Numbered from the stretch's first letter, positions 8,266-17,102 are shown. The stretch is DNA of 64,000 nucleotides from Paenibacillus sp. Soil766 (GCF_001428105.1 NZ_LMSJ01000023.1:250147-314146); one strand, 5' to 3'. The notes: generated from the letters alone by a model not told the origin. Made by a program: numbers and translations.

Positions 8266-9612
8266 TCAGCTGGGATCAGCCGCCAAATTCTCCAGAAAGT
8301 GAAGTCGGAACGTTTGTTTTGGCCTGCCTTTCGGCACTTTCACATAGCCAACACTCGAAATCAAGTTATGATCCATCCATTGCAGCAGAAGACGATGCGT
8401 ACTTCTGACAGTTACGCCAAGGATACCCGCTAACTCATGCACTTCGTATTCCAGCTTGCTCGTCCTTGCCACAGTCGTCATTAAACGACTCAAATACGTC
8501 GATGTCATCCCAGCATCTTCTGCACTCTTCAGCAGCTCAGGATCTGTCATCGACAAGTCTCTGCTCAGTGGGTCTGCCATCTCTAGAGGGCCAATTAATG
8601 TCTTGTCCTCCCGCACAATAAAGCAGGTATTGCCTCCGGCTTCTTTGCATCTGCGCAGCGCAAGGCGAGCATGCGTACCTGCTTCATTCGCACTGCGACC
8701 GAAGCCGATGCCCATACTAAGAGAGAGCCCTAGTGATTTCCAAACTTCCCGAGCGAGTGGAACTGATTTATAGCCAACCGTCTCGCGTTCGAAAATCCCC
8801 CGGGTCGTAAAAAACAAATACTCATCCGCGCCTAGATGTGTTAAATAACCATCTAACGACTCCACATAGTCGATCAGTTTTCGATGCACTTCCAGCTTGA
8901 AGCGCTGAATATCGTGCTCTGTACTTTGCTGCTGCAGCTTTTTGCCGAATTCGTCCACGTTGATCATACCTACTAGGATTTGTGCTTCTTTACTGCGCCG
9001 TGTTTCTGTTGAAAGAAGTGCACGTTCCAATGCCACTGTAATGTTCTGATCGGTCGGTGTAATCCACTCACACGGAATCCCCAGCCTATTCAGCACGTCA
9101 GCGACCTGAATGTCTGTCGTTAGCGCTGCTTTCGTTGCTCCCCTGCGGAAGGCATCCTCATGGAATTGCGTTACCATCTCCACTTGCGGGTAAGGTACGC
9201 CATCATAGATGAGAAAACTAGCAGGTGTTTCACCAATCTCTTTGACGTGCCTGCTTAGTGTAGATGATGTAAACGAATCAATGCTAAAAATCGCATCCAC
9301 CGCATTCAACTCCGGCTTACTGCGTAACCGATATAACGCACTAAATAACCCGGTGTCAGTCAACGGGATCATATGAACGGGTAAGTGTGTAAGTACATGC
9401 TCCTTTACTCGTCGATAGAGTGTCGGTCCTGTTACTAGTAGCACTTCAACCTCTAAGAGCAGCTTCTCGGCAATCTCTGATGCTGTTTCTGCTGAACATG
9501 CACGTGCGATAGGCTCGAAGGATGGGAAGGACGTCGCAATCACACTCAATACTTTATTCACCAGAGCCTCTGGCCCTAATATCCCAATGGCAATTCGATT
9601 CGGAATATCCAT
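8266..9612 (-). CDS. Transcriptional regulator with GGDEF-like middle domain and C-terminal winged HTH
   Basis: The chosen start is the ATG at 9612 (MDIPNRIAIGILGP), which has AAGGAG 9 bases upstream. The longer frame runs across the promoter. The 448-aa product has an N-terminal alpha/beta sensor-like half and a middle domain with GADEYLFFT and GIGFGRSANEAGTHARLALRR, resembling degenerate nucleotide-cyclase (GGDEF or GTP cyclohydrolase III-like) folds. The C-terminal segment is HTH-like (HELAGILGVTVRSTHRLLLQW). Its promoter carries the same operator as the epimerase-aldolase operon, so autoregulation and control of that operon are inferred. The exact family name is uncertain. Confidence 0.6.
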   Translation of the reverse strand: MDIPNRIAIGILGPEALVNKVLSVIATSFPSFEPIARACSAETASEIAEKLLLEVEVLLVTGPTLYRRVKEHVLTHLPVHMIPLTDTGLFSALYRLRSKPELNAVDAIFSIDSFTSSTLSRHVKEIGETPASFLIYDGVPYPQVEMVTQFHEDAFRRGATKAALTTDIQVADVLNRLGIPCEWITPTDQNITVALERALLSTETRRSKEAQILVGMINVDEFGKKLQQQSTEHDIQRFKLEVHRKLIDYVESLDGYLTHLGADEYLFFTTRGIFERETVGYKSVPLAREVWKSLGLSLSMGIGFGRSANEAGTHARLALRRCKEAGGNTCFIVREDKTLIGPLEMADPLSRDLSMTDPELLKSAEDAGMTSTYLSRLMTTVARTSKLEYEVHELAGILGVTVRSTHRLLLQWMDHNLISSVGYVKVPKGRPKQTFRLHFLENLAADPS

Positions 9613-9646
9613 GTGTGACGGCTCCTTTGCTTCATTAATATGATCA

Positions 9647-9693
9647 AGTATACCCCTGTTCAACAATAAAAGACAAATCATTATTCTGTCTTT
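9647..9693 (-). promoter_or_regulatory. Promoter and palindromic operator of the GGDEF-like regulator
   Basis: AAAGACA-N11-TGTCTTT spans 9669-9693. The -35 TTGTCT (9676-9671) is inside the proximal arm and the -10 TATACT (9652-9647) follows after 18 bases. The architecture is identical to that at 7295-7341. Confidence 0.75.
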
Positions 9694-9751
9694 AAATCGG
9701 AAAATTGGCATTTATATGATGCAATCGGCCGCAAATACCCCTCACACAAAG

Positions 9752-9796
9752 AAAATGGGGAAATAGTTCGCAAGAATCGAACTATTCCCCCATTTT
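9752..9796 (-). terminator. Strong terminator downstream of the ribokinase gene
   Basis: A near-perfect 19-bp stem (AAAATGGGG.AATAGTTCG and its complement) with a 7-base loop is followed on the minus strand by TTTTCTTTG. It lies about 170 bases after the rbsK stop. The intervening stretch 9800-9963 shows no gene. Confidence 0.7.
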
Positions 9797-9963
9797 GAAA
9801 AGGAATTCTCATTTAAATTCGGTACTATGGACTATCGCTGTTTTCCGGCGAAGGTGTAAGGATTTCTGCTCATTGGATGCAATCTGGGATGCATGTCAGT
9901 TCATCTATGTCTCCCCTAGCCCAAAGCCCAGCTGCGAGATTCACGCGCCCAACCTCTTACGTT

Positions 9964-10863
9964 CTAGCTTAATTCCGCAAGCAGCGGCATCCCCGCCTGT
10001 GCTCCAAAGCGCGTCACCGACAACGAGGCTGCTTTAACAGCAATCGTTGCTGCTTCCAGCACCTCTTTGCCTTGAGCAAGTGCGACAGTGAAAGCTGCAT
10101 TACACGCATCCCCCGCTCCCGTCGTATCCACAACTTGGACGCGTGGTGCTGGAATCGTGGTCAGGTTCCCCGCCACCATCATAGCTACGCCCTTCTCGCC
10201 TCGAGTGAGCAGCAACCGCGGTCCCCTCGTTTCCCATTGCTGCATCCCCGCCACCAGCTCAAGTTCACTAGCGTAAGCAGTTCCGCTGAGCAGCTCAAAT
10301 TCCGTTTCATTCGGTGTGATAAAGTCAACGAGCTGCAGCAACTCTGAAGGCAGTTCAACCGCTGGCGCCGGATTGAGCACGGTGCGAACGCCAGCTCCGC
10401 GCGCAATCTCAAGTGCCGCCTGCACAGCCGGCAGAGGAATCTCGAGCTGCACTAGCAAAGCATCTGCTTCTTGAATAAGCTGAGCATGCTGATGCACTTG
10501 CTCGGGCGTTACTTTGCCGTTAGCTCCTGACACAATGACGATGCAATTGTCATCCTTGGTATGTAAGATGGTTGCTGTGCCCGTGGAACAATCCTCTCTG
10601 CGAACAATGGCTTCTGTGTGAATGCCATGCGCGGTCATTTGGGCAAGCAGCACATCCCCGAAGCCATCTCGGCCTACCGCCCCGATCATGGCAACTTGTG
10701 CGCCAAGCTTCGCACAACCGACGGCTTGATTGGCCCCTTTACCACCAGGGATCGTATGCAATTCATCCCCCTGCAAAGTTTCACCAATCTTAGGCATTCG
10801 GCTCATAGACACGACTAAATCCATATTCAAGCTGCCTACAACAGCAATTCTTACACTCTTCAT
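9964..10863 (-). CDS. rbsK: Ribokinase
   Basis: The 299-aa PfkB-family kinase shows GSLNMDL near the N-terminus, signature 1 PGGKGANQAV (about 39-48) and signature 2 DTTGAGDACNAAF (from residue 246, catalytic Asp252). This pattern is closest to ribokinase, which phosphorylates D-ribose at O5. AAGGAG precedes the ATG. It lies 34 bases after the ADP-ribosylglycohydrolase-like gene and in one direction with the nucleoside hydrolase, so ribose released by those enzymes is the likely substrate. A related sugar or nucleoside specificity cannot be excluded. Confidence 0.85.
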   Translation of the reverse strand: MKSVRIAVVGSLNMDLVVSMSRMPKIGETLQGDELHTIPGGKGANQAVGCAKLGAQVAMIGAVGRDGFGDVLLAQMTAHGIHTEAIVRREDCSTGTATILHTKDDNCIVIVSGANGKVTPEQVHQHAQLIQEADALLVQLEIPLPAVQAALEIARGAGVRTVLNPAPAVELPSELLQLVDFITPNETEFELLSGTAYASELELVAGMQQWETRGPRLLLTRGEKGVAMMVAGNLTTIPAPRVQVVDTTGAGDACNAAFTVALAQGKEVLEAATIAVKAASLSVTRFGAQAGMPLLAELS

Positions 10864-10897
10864 ACAAGATAGACTCCTTCTCTAATCCAACAATGTA

Positions 10898-12280
10898 CTA
10901 ACGATTTAATTTCTTAAATACTTCAAAGCTTCTTTCACTACAGGTTTGTATCGAAATGGGATGGAATCCTGGAATTTGCGAATACAAGGTGTCATTTAAT
11001 GGTTCGATCCAGTGGGCAGGAATTCCTTCCTTGCCAAGCATTGCACCCATAATTGAGCCCACGGTGGCCCCGTTACAGTCCGTATCCCAGCCTCCTAGGA
11101 CAGCCGTGGTCATCGCCTTGGTGAAATCTCCTCCACCATGAATGAGCGCAGCAACAACTAAAGCTGCATTATTATTCGTGTGTACAGGGTGATAATGATT
11201 GAATGCATGCCAAATGCGTTCAACTAATACTAACTGATCCGTTGTAGACTTAGCTATCTCAATGGCAATCTTAATATCTTTTGCTAGTCGGGACGTGCTA
11301 GGAATCTCGCTCAAACCAATTTGAATAACACGTTCGATATCGTCTTCAACAAATGCCGCTGAGATCATTGCTGCCACGAACATTTCACCGTAAATCCCAT
11401 TTTTCACATGAGATAAAGAAGCGTCTCTCCAAGCTAGTTCTGCAGCCAACTCCGGGTTACCCGCTGCCCCGTAGGCAAAGCCATCCGCTCGAATTTGGGC
11501 ACCAATCCACTCACGGAACGGATTCAAGTGCATGCGAACCCACTCCAGCTTCTCTCGCCAATCTTCCGGCTTCTCATCATAATAATGATGGGTCACTTGG
11601 GCAAAATTCAAATATGCCTTTGTCTCCGCTGTACAAACAGATTGATACGGCAATATGCGATGCCATAGCTTTCCAATATCCCACGTATCAAAGTCAAAAC
11701 CGAACTGCTCTAATGCCATGAGACCTAGCACGGTGTACCTGATATCATCATCAGTTGGCATGAAGGTAATATGCTCTCTTGTAGCAGGCTTATGAAATGG
11801 AAAAATACGAATGTTATGTGTTTTCTCAGCTTCAGAATGAAAAGGGGCATAATTGTTCATTGGCCATGCATTCGCCCCTTTATACCACTTCTCTACATAC
11901 TGCCAGCCTGCATACGTCTCATCACCGGACATATATGTTGGATTCTCGAAAGGAAGTCCCAATGCGCAGCCTGAACATCGACCTAACCATGCCCCATAAA
12001 ATTTATCCTTCCACTGCTCTTCCGTCAACGAATAGGTCAATTTCCTTGGACCTTCTGGTCGTAGTCCTCTGATCTCCTCTAGACCATTCGGCTCTTGAAA
12101 AGGGAACTCTGAACTTGGCTTTAAAGCCATTAGCCTTTGATAGATTTCCATTAACTGACTGTCGGTTAACTTAGGCGATGCTTGAATCTCCGCTTGGATT
12201 TCTTCGACATTACAACCTTCTTCACGTCTTTGAGTCACTTCACCTTTGACCAAACCTCTTAATTGCGACCAACCCGCCAT
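10898..12280 (-). CDS. ADP-ribosylglycohydrolase-fold protein
   Basis: The 460-aa protein has the two acidic metal-binding motifs of the ADP-ribosylglycohydrolase (ARH/DraG) fold: PTDDDIRYT in the first third and GGWDTDCNGATVGSIMG near the C-terminus. WLGRCSGCALG is also typical. The ATG at 12280 is preferred because AAAGGA lies 8 bases before it, whereas the upstream in-frame ATG overlaps that site. The family cleaves N- or O-glycosidic bonds to ADP-ribose or ribosyl groups. With ribokinase and a nucleoside hydrolase beside it, a role in ribosyl-compound breakdown is inferred. Confidence 0.8.
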   Translation of the reverse strand: MAGWSQLRGLVKGEVTQRREEGCNVEEIQAEIQASPKLTDSQLMEIYQRLMALKPSSEFPFQEPNGLEEIRGLRPEGPRKLTYSLTEEQWKDKFYGAWLGRCSGCALGLPFENPTYMSGDETYAGWQYVEKWYKGANAWPMNNYAPFHSEAEKTHNIRIFPFHKPATREHITFMPTDDDIRYTVLGLMALEQFGFDFDTWDIGKLWHRILPYQSVCTAETKAYLNFAQVTHHYYDEKPEDWREKLEWVRMHLNPFREWIGAQIRADGFAYGAAGNPELAAELAWRDASLSHVKNGIYGEMFVAAMISAAFVEDDIERVIQIGLSEIPSTSRLAKDIKIAIEIAKSTTDQLVLVERIWHAFNHYHPVHTNNNAALVVAALIHGGGDFTKAMTTAVLGGWDTDCNGATVGSIMGAMLGKEGIPAHWIEPLNDTLYSQIPGFHPISIQTCSERSFEVFKKLNR

Positions 12281-12295
12281 AAGAATCATCCTTTA

Positions 12296-12313
12296 CACTT
12301 ATATTTATAAGTG
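12296..12313. promoter_or_regulatory. 18-bp palindrome before the ADP-ribosylglycohydrolase gene
   Basis: CACTTATA-TT-TATAAGTG is a perfect inverted repeat ending 15 bases before the ATG at 12280, between the AraC gene and the glycohydrolase gene. It could be an operator or an RNA hairpin near the ribosome binding site. Confidence 0.4.
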
Positions 12314-12357
12314 ATTATACGTCCTGGCTTCCGATTACGCTTATCAGTTCCTGCCTG

Positions 12358-13218
12358 CTAATTATCACAAATTGCGAATCCGGCAAATTGATTGCGATAT
12401 TCAATCGGTGAGAGATGAACATGCATAGCAAATGCCCGATAAAAGCTCGGAATACTTTGGAAACCTGCATCAAAGCATATTTCTGTCACGGCTTCATTTG
12501 TCGCAACCAGCTTAGCCTTAGCATGTTCGATTCGAAGATGCATCACATAATCTTTGAAGTTTTTACCTGTCACTTCTTTGAAATCATGTGAGATACGAGA
12601 TGAACTGATGTGATACTGTTCCGCCAAATCTTGGAGGGCAATCGGCTCCCGGTAGTGTTGCTCTAAATAAGCTAGCATCCCTTTGATCCGTGTAAAAGCC
12701 TGCGCTTGACCCCCACGGTCATTCTGATCACTGCCTTCAGATACATGACGAAGCAAGGACACACAAATCTGCAAAAGATATCCCTTAGCAGCGCTCTCAT
12801 ATCCTTCTTGCTGCTCATGCAGCTCTTGATGCAGTTGCTGCATGAGCAAAGAAAGCAGCTGTGCTGCCTTCTCGTGCGCCGGTATGTGATTACAGAAATG
12901 AACAGAGCTATATGTAAAAGGAAGCAACAATAACTCATTTTCCTTCAGAAGTATGCGCGGATCCCATTTTAGAAATAAATACGTACTCGGATCACGCTGA
13001 TCGGAAACAGCGATATGAAGTTCACGATGATTAACAACAAACACATCCCCTTGGGAAGCCTCATAGCACTTATTTGCATAATAAAATTGACCTTTTCCCC
13101 GCAAGCACACGCCAATTTCTAAACTGTCATGATAATGTGGTCTTTCCCTCCTCGTATGAGGCGTCCAAATGAAGGAAATCATCTTTAGTTCTTTCGGAAA
13201 AGTAACTGCTAATTTCAC
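12358..13218 (-). CDS. AraC-family transcriptional regulator
   Basis: The 286-aa protein has an N-terminal cupin-type sensor domain (ERPHYHDSLEIGVCLRGKGQFYY) and a C-terminal double HTH with LQDLAEQYHISSSRISHDFKEVTG and the signature AGFQSIPSFYRAFAMHV. It starts with GTG at 13218 behind GGGGAGG. It lies between the nucleoside hydrolase and glycohydrolase genes in the same direction, so it is likely the local activator of the ribosyl/nucleoside module. Confidence 0.88.
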   Translation of the reverse strand: MKLAVTFPKELKMISFIWTPHTRRERPHYHDSLEIGVCLRGKGQFYYANKCYEASQGDVFVVNHRELHIAVSDQRDPSTYLFLKWDPRILLKENELLLLPFTYSSVHFCNHIPAHEKAAQLLSLLMQQLHQELHEQQEGYESAAKGYLLQICVSLLRHVSEGSDQNDRGGQAQAFTRIKGMLAYLEQHYREPIALQDLAEQYHISSSRISHDFKEVTGKNFKDYVMHLRIEHAKAKLVATNEAVTEICFDAGFQSIPSFYRAFAMHVHLSPIEYRNQFAGFAICDN

Positions 13219-13247
13219 TTGGTTGCCTCCCCTTGAGCCATCATATC

Positions 13248-14165
13248 CTAGATGGAGCTGCGCAGCTTCTGGAACAAATCTCGAAATACTTGATCCCGAT
13301 CAATATAGTGAACATACCTAATGAGATGTCGTGACTGATCTTGGCTCCATCTTGCCTCGTCAGATACGATCGGGCTTGATAGAAGTACACTTGGTGTGCT
13401 TCGTTCATTCACAAGATAGGCAATCGTTGAAATATCCCATATCACACGAGAGTAGGCGTAATGATCAGGATGAACTTGTCGGAACGTCTCATAGAGATAC
13501 TCACCTATCGCACCTGATTCCTTCACATAATCTCTCATCTCGGATAATGTTGTACTCAAATGTGAGGCGACGCCCATACAGGGGATTAATACGAGCGGCA
13601 CACCGCTATTCATAATAATTCGTGCTGCAGGAATATCTTGCTCCAAATTAAATTCCCGCGTGCTTTGCCAGTGCAGCGCATGCCCTCCTAGCCAAACCAC
13701 AACGATGTTCTCGATAATGCGTGGTTCCATCAGAATAGCGGAAGCCACGTTCGTTATTGCACCGATGGCTACTACGTATAAGGGATCCTCTGGCGATGAA
13801 GCCATTGCGCGTTCCACCAAATTGCGGGCTGCATCGCTCACCTCCGGTGTTTCGGAACCTGGCAGATACGCCTCAGACCCTTTATAAATAGGAATGTCTG
13901 TGCGTTCCATCAGTTTTAGGATTCTATGCAACTCGTGATAACTCTTCTCCATGCCATCTTTCGGTCCTGTCGATAGATCGTTAAAGAATGGTGCTGCATA
14001 GAAAGCTTCTACTTGAAGTCTTTCTGGCGATTGCAAGGCATATACGACAGCAAACTGATCATCAATTTCATTAAAGGTATCCGTATCAAGCACCATTCTT
14101 ATCTTACCGGTTCTTGAATTCAAGCGTTCAACGCGTTGCGCTTCGGTAATTACTGGATATTGCAT
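13248..14165 (-). CDS. Nucleoside hydrolase (IUNH family)
   Basis: The 305-aa protein has the calcium-binding aspartate cluster near the N-terminus as DTDTFNEIDD (Asp27, Asp29, Asp35, Asp36). It is two residues longer than the DTDPGxDD form of classical inosine-uridine hydrolases. The conserved segment VVAIGAITNVASAI and a late RVIWDISTIAYLV fit the fold. The family hydrolyses the N-glycosidic bond of ribonucleosides. The substrate here may differ given the altered motif. GGAGGA precedes the ATG. It is divergent from the AraC gene at 14334 and first in line before AraC, glycohydrolase and ribokinase genes. Confidence 0.85.
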   Translation of the reverse strand: MQYPVITEAQRVERLNSRTGKIRMVLDTDTFNEIDDQFAVVYALQSPERLQVEAFYAAPFFNDLSTGPKDGMEKSYHELHRILKLMERTDIPIYKGSEAYLPGSETPEVSDAARNLVERAMASSPEDPLYVVAIGAITNVASAILMEPRIIENIVVVWLGGHALHWQSTREFNLEQDIPAARIIMNSGVPLVLIPCMGVASHLSTTLSEMRDYVKESGAIGEYLYETFRQVHPDHYAYSRVIWDISTIAYLVNERSTPSVLLSSPIVSDEARWSQDQSRHLIRYVHYIDRDQVFRDLFQKLRSSI

Positions 14166-14270
14166 GGGACAACTCCTCCATTTTATATCATGAATTGGCT
14201 CATCTACTTACTCAACAAATAAGAATATAGAGATATTCTACCTAAATTCATGCTATATTTTTATCATAGA

Positions 14271-14300
14271 TCGGCTTATTTTTTATACGATTCGGCTATC
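14271..14300 (+). promoter_or_regulatory. Direct repeats in the divergent promoter region
   Basis: GATCGGCTTAT and GATTCGGCTAT repeat the core TCGGCT at 14271 and 14292, exactly 21 bases apart (two helical turns). They lie between the divergent nucleoside hydrolase and AraC genes. Such spacing is typical of AraC-family half sites. Confidence 0.4.
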
Positions 14301-14333
14301 TATGTTAAGTTATAAGTGGTAGGAGGAGCTGTA

Positions 14334-15080
14334 GTGAACGGACATTTGGATTTTCTTTTTCGAACAACGAGGCCCCAAGATTGGATGATCCATCCGCATA
14401 GACACCAGTGCTATGAATTGGTTTATTATATGCAAGGAAGTGGCTCAACTCGAGTAGGAGAGTACACGCACCACTTTCACGATGACACCTTCACGTTAAT
14501 TAAGCCGCATACACTGCATGATGAGAAACATGCGACTGACAGCGAAGTTCTATTTGTTGGATTTCAAGCGGAGCTCGGCAAATATCCACTTCGAGAAGGT
14601 TTATATATCGACCAATCGGAAGGAGCGATTCTTGCTTTGCTGCAAAAAATGATCATTGAGATGCAGAATAAACGCTCATTCTATACGGTTAAGCTAAATC
14701 ATCTTGTTGGTGAATTGATTATTGAACTCCTCCGGTATGATGAATTCACTACCTCCGAGCCATCTGTCGATAAGGTCATTTATGCCAAAAACTACATCGA
14801 TGAGAATGTCAGTCAGAAAATCAGTGTTGAAACATTAGCAGATTTAGTTGGCTACAGCTATGATCGTTTCCGTCATCTTTTCAAAGAACAATATGGTCTT
14901 TCACCTATGCAATACTTGATGTCCAAGCGCTTCGAACTAGCCAAACGACTGTTGAAACAAACAGATCTCTCCATATCCGCCGTTTCAAATGAGAGTGGTT
15001 TCTCCAACGATACGCAGTTCTGCTCCCTTTTTAAGAAAGTGACAGGACTCTCTCCTCGCCGGTATCGCATTCAACAATGA
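14334..15080 (+). CDS. AraC-family transcriptional regulator
   Basis: A GTG at 14334 is the likely start because AGGAGG is 7 bases upstream; an earlier in-frame GTG at 14316 precedes the ribosome binding site. The 248-aa product has a cupin sensor half (MIHPHRHQCYELVYYMQGSG) and a C-terminal HTH pair with LADLVGYSYDRFRHLFKEQYG and ESGFSNDTQFCSLFKKVTG followed by LSPRRYR. It is transcribed away from the nucleoside hydrolase gene and probably regulates it. Its 3' end overlaps an AraC fragment on the other strand. Confidence 0.88.
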   Translation: MNGHLDFLFRTTRPQDWMIHPHRHQCYELVYYMQGSGSTRVGEYTHHFHDDTFTLIKPHTLHDEKHATDSEVLFVGFQAELGKYPLREGLYIDQSEGAILALLQKMIIEMQNKRSFYTVKLNHLVGELIIELLRYDEFTTSEPSVDKVIYAKNYIDENVSQKISVETLADLVGYSYDRFRHLFKEQYGLSPMQYLMSKRFELAKRLLKQTDLSISAVSNESGFSNDTQFCSLFKKVTGLSPRRYRIQQ

Positions 15081-15271
15081 AAGAAGCCCGTACCTTCCTG
15101 CTGGAAATACTCTTTGCCTTCTTCTACTACTTGCATTTGACCCTTAATGGCAAAAATAAATACATTAAAATCTGCATTTCGGTCCGGATGGATCCAGCCT
15201 TCTTGCGTTAATGTCTTCCCCATATCTCGAATGAATTGAAAATACCCCGTGTGCAACCGGATCTGATTCAT
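15071..15271 (-). pseudogene. Truncated AraC-type regulator, N-terminal fragment
   Basis: An ATG at 15271 with AAAGGA upstream opens a 66-aa frame with the cupin start of an AraC-type regulator: WIHPDRNADFNVFIFAIKG then MQVVEEGKEYFQQEG. Homology stops there and the frame ends after TGFFHC. The rest of the sensor domain and the whole HTH domain are absent. Its tail overlaps the 3' end of the intact plus-strand AraC gene by 10 bases, so a deletion or rearrangement cut it. Confidence 0.65.
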
Positions 15272-15300
15272 ACAGTCTTTCCTTTCGTTGGAAAGAAAAA

Positions 15301-15320
15301 AGACAACCCGCAGGTTGTCT
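15301..15320 (-). terminator. Terminator after the FAH-family gene
   Basis: A perfect 8-bp stem (AGACAACC/GGTTGTCT) with loop CGCA is followed on the minus strand by TTTTTTC. It lies about 55 bases past the stop at 15374. Confidence 0.8.
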
Positions 15321-15373
15321 CTTGCTCTCACTAAGCGGTATGCTTTTATTATGCAAGCGATCACCGAATTCAG

Positions 15374-16282
15374 CTATACTTGCTCATCCACCATGCGATT
15401 CGTCAACGAGCCTAATTTCTCAATCGCAATCGTAACCACGTCGCCATCCTTCAAATACACACGTTGATCTACAGGCTTTCCAAGCACAACACCTTCAGGC
15501 GTTCCTGTCAAAATAATATCACCAGGCGACAACGTCATATGCTGGGAAATATAACTGACGATTTCATCACAGTGGAAAATCATATCCGATGTATGCGAAT
15601 TCTGTCTCGTCTCACCATTAACCGTGCAACTGATTGTTAACTGATTTGGGTCCCCAACTTCATCCGCCGTTACCAAATATGGGCCAAGTGGGCTGAACTT
15701 ATCACAGGATTTCCCCAGCAGCCATTGTTGTGTACGCATTTGTAGATCACGCGCTGACAAATCATTCACATTGCAATAACCAAACACATGGCTTAATGCC
15801 TGCTCTTTGGACACATATTTCGCTTGTTTTCCGATGACGATGACCAGCTCTGCTTCATAATCAACCTGACTTGTGACACGATTCGGAAGAGGAATATCAT
15901 CACCGTGCGAAGCAATCGTATTACTAAACTTGTTGAACAAAATAGGATATTGCGGAATTGCCGCATTCGTTTCTTCAGCGTGCTTGCGATAGTTCAAGCC
16001 AACGCAGATGATTTTACCTGGATTGGTGACACAAGGGCCATAGCTTACTTGGGATTCATCCAAAAGGTATGGACTTTCCGCTGTTGCCCCTTCAAGAACT
16101 CTTGCAATATAACGCTCGAGCGCAGGAATCACTGTTTCTGAATGAGCGATGACGGACATAATGTCGGTTGGAATCCCTTCCTCAGGGAACGCTTTCAATG
16201 CCTCTGTTATATCGAATACGTTGTTCTCCAACTTCACACCAAGATGAATGCTACCTGGATGGTTAATCGTGACTAGTTTCAA
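15374..16282 (-). CDS. Fumarylacetoacetate hydrolase family protein
   Basis: A TTG at 16282 (protein MKLVTINHPGSIHLG) is preferred as start because AGAGGA lies 8 bases before it and the upstream ATG sits inside that site. The 302-aa protein has the FAH-family metal-binding signature DYEAELVIVIG plus GLNYRKHAEE and FGYCNVNDLSARDLQ. The family hydrolyses C-C bonds of diketo acids. It sits 46 bases behind an SDR gene and is under an IclR regulator. By analogy with non-phosphorylative L-rhamnose/L-fucose pathways, a diketo-deoxy sugar-acid hydrolase is a reasonable inference. Confidence 0.85.
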   Translation of the reverse strand: MKLVTINHPGSIHLGVKLENNVFDITEALKAFPEEGIPTDIMSVIAHSETVIPALERYIARVLEGATAESPYLLDESQVSYGPCVTNPGKIICVGLNYRKHAEETNAAIPQYPILFNKFSNTIASHGDDIPLPNRVTSQVDYEAELVIVIGKQAKYVSKEQALSHVFGYCNVNDLSARDLQMRTQQWLLGKSCDKFSPLGPYLVTADEVGDPNQLTISCTVNGETRQNSHTSDMIFHCDEIVSYISQHMTLSPGDIILTGTPEGVVLGKPVDQRVYLKDGDVVTIAIEKLGSLTNRMVDEQV

Positions 16283-16328
16283 AATGAACATCCTCTCTTA
16301 TCAATAAATAGGAAATGTGCTTCTTTAT

Positions 16329-17102
16329 TTACGCATTCTTACCGAACACAGCGCCACCATCAATATACAAAGGTGAGCCCATCATGAATTTGGATTCATC
16401 AGATGCTAGGAATAAGGCAGCTTGCGCTACATCCTCTGGTGTTCCAAGTTCATTGCTAAGTTGTCTACTTTTCAGAGCAGCAATAGCGGCCTCAGGATCA
16501 TCATAAGAGGTTTTCAAATAATTCTCAACAAAAGGTGTTAAAATCGTGCCCGGCAGCAGCGCATTCACCCGAATTTGGTATGGGGCATAATCGACCTGCA
16601 TTGATTTCGTCAATGCCAGCACAGCTCCTTTGGTAGCTGCATAGGAGGCACGTCTAGCTAACCCAATCTCCGCAATGCAGGAGGACATGTTGATAATGGA
16701 CCCGTTGCGCTTTGCCATCATATGCGGAATAACGTATTTGGACGGCAAGAAAACGCCGCGAATATTCACACGAATTACACGATCCCATTGCTCCGGTTCC
16801 AGCTCATGTAAGGCACCAACACCGCTAATCCCTGCATTATTAAAAAGTACATCAATTCGTCCACACGCTTCGATTGCTCGGTCGACCATCGTTTTCACGG
16901 AATCAGGATCCGTCACATCGGCTTGCAGGAAGAGCGCTTCTCCACCGTTAGCTCGAATTTCGGATGCTGTTTCCTCACCTTTGACCGCATCCAAATCATT
17001 GACGATCACATGTGCTCCTTCTTGGCCAAATAGTAACGCTGTGCTTCGCCCGATGCCTGATCCGGCACCTGTAATTAGGATTACTTTATGTTGTAATCTC
17101 AT
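16329..17102 (-). CDS. Short-chain dehydrogenase/reductase
   Basis: A classical 257-aa SDR: TGAGSGIG (11-18) cofactor loop, NNAGIS (88-93), Ser140/141 and the catalytic pair YAATK (Tyr154, Lys158). Asp36 at the end of beta-2 (VIVND) favours NAD. AGGTG lies before the ATG. Together with the downstream FAH hydrolase it probably oxidises a 2-keto-3-deoxy sugar acid, as in the L-KDR/L-KDF dehydrogenase step. That assignment is by context only. Confidence 0.88.
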   Translation of the reverse strand: MRLQHKVILITGAGSGIGRSTALLFGQEGAHVIVNDLDAVKGEETASEIRANGGEALFLQADVTDPDSVKTMVDRAIEACGRIDVLFNNAGISGVGALHELEPEQWDRVIRVNIRGVFLPSKYVIPHMMAKRNGSIINMSSCIAEIGLARRASYAATKGAVLALTKSMQVDYAPYQIRVNALLPGTILTPFVENYLKTSYDDPEAAIAALKSRQLSNELGTPEDVAQAALFLASDESKFMMGSPLYIDGGAVFGKNA

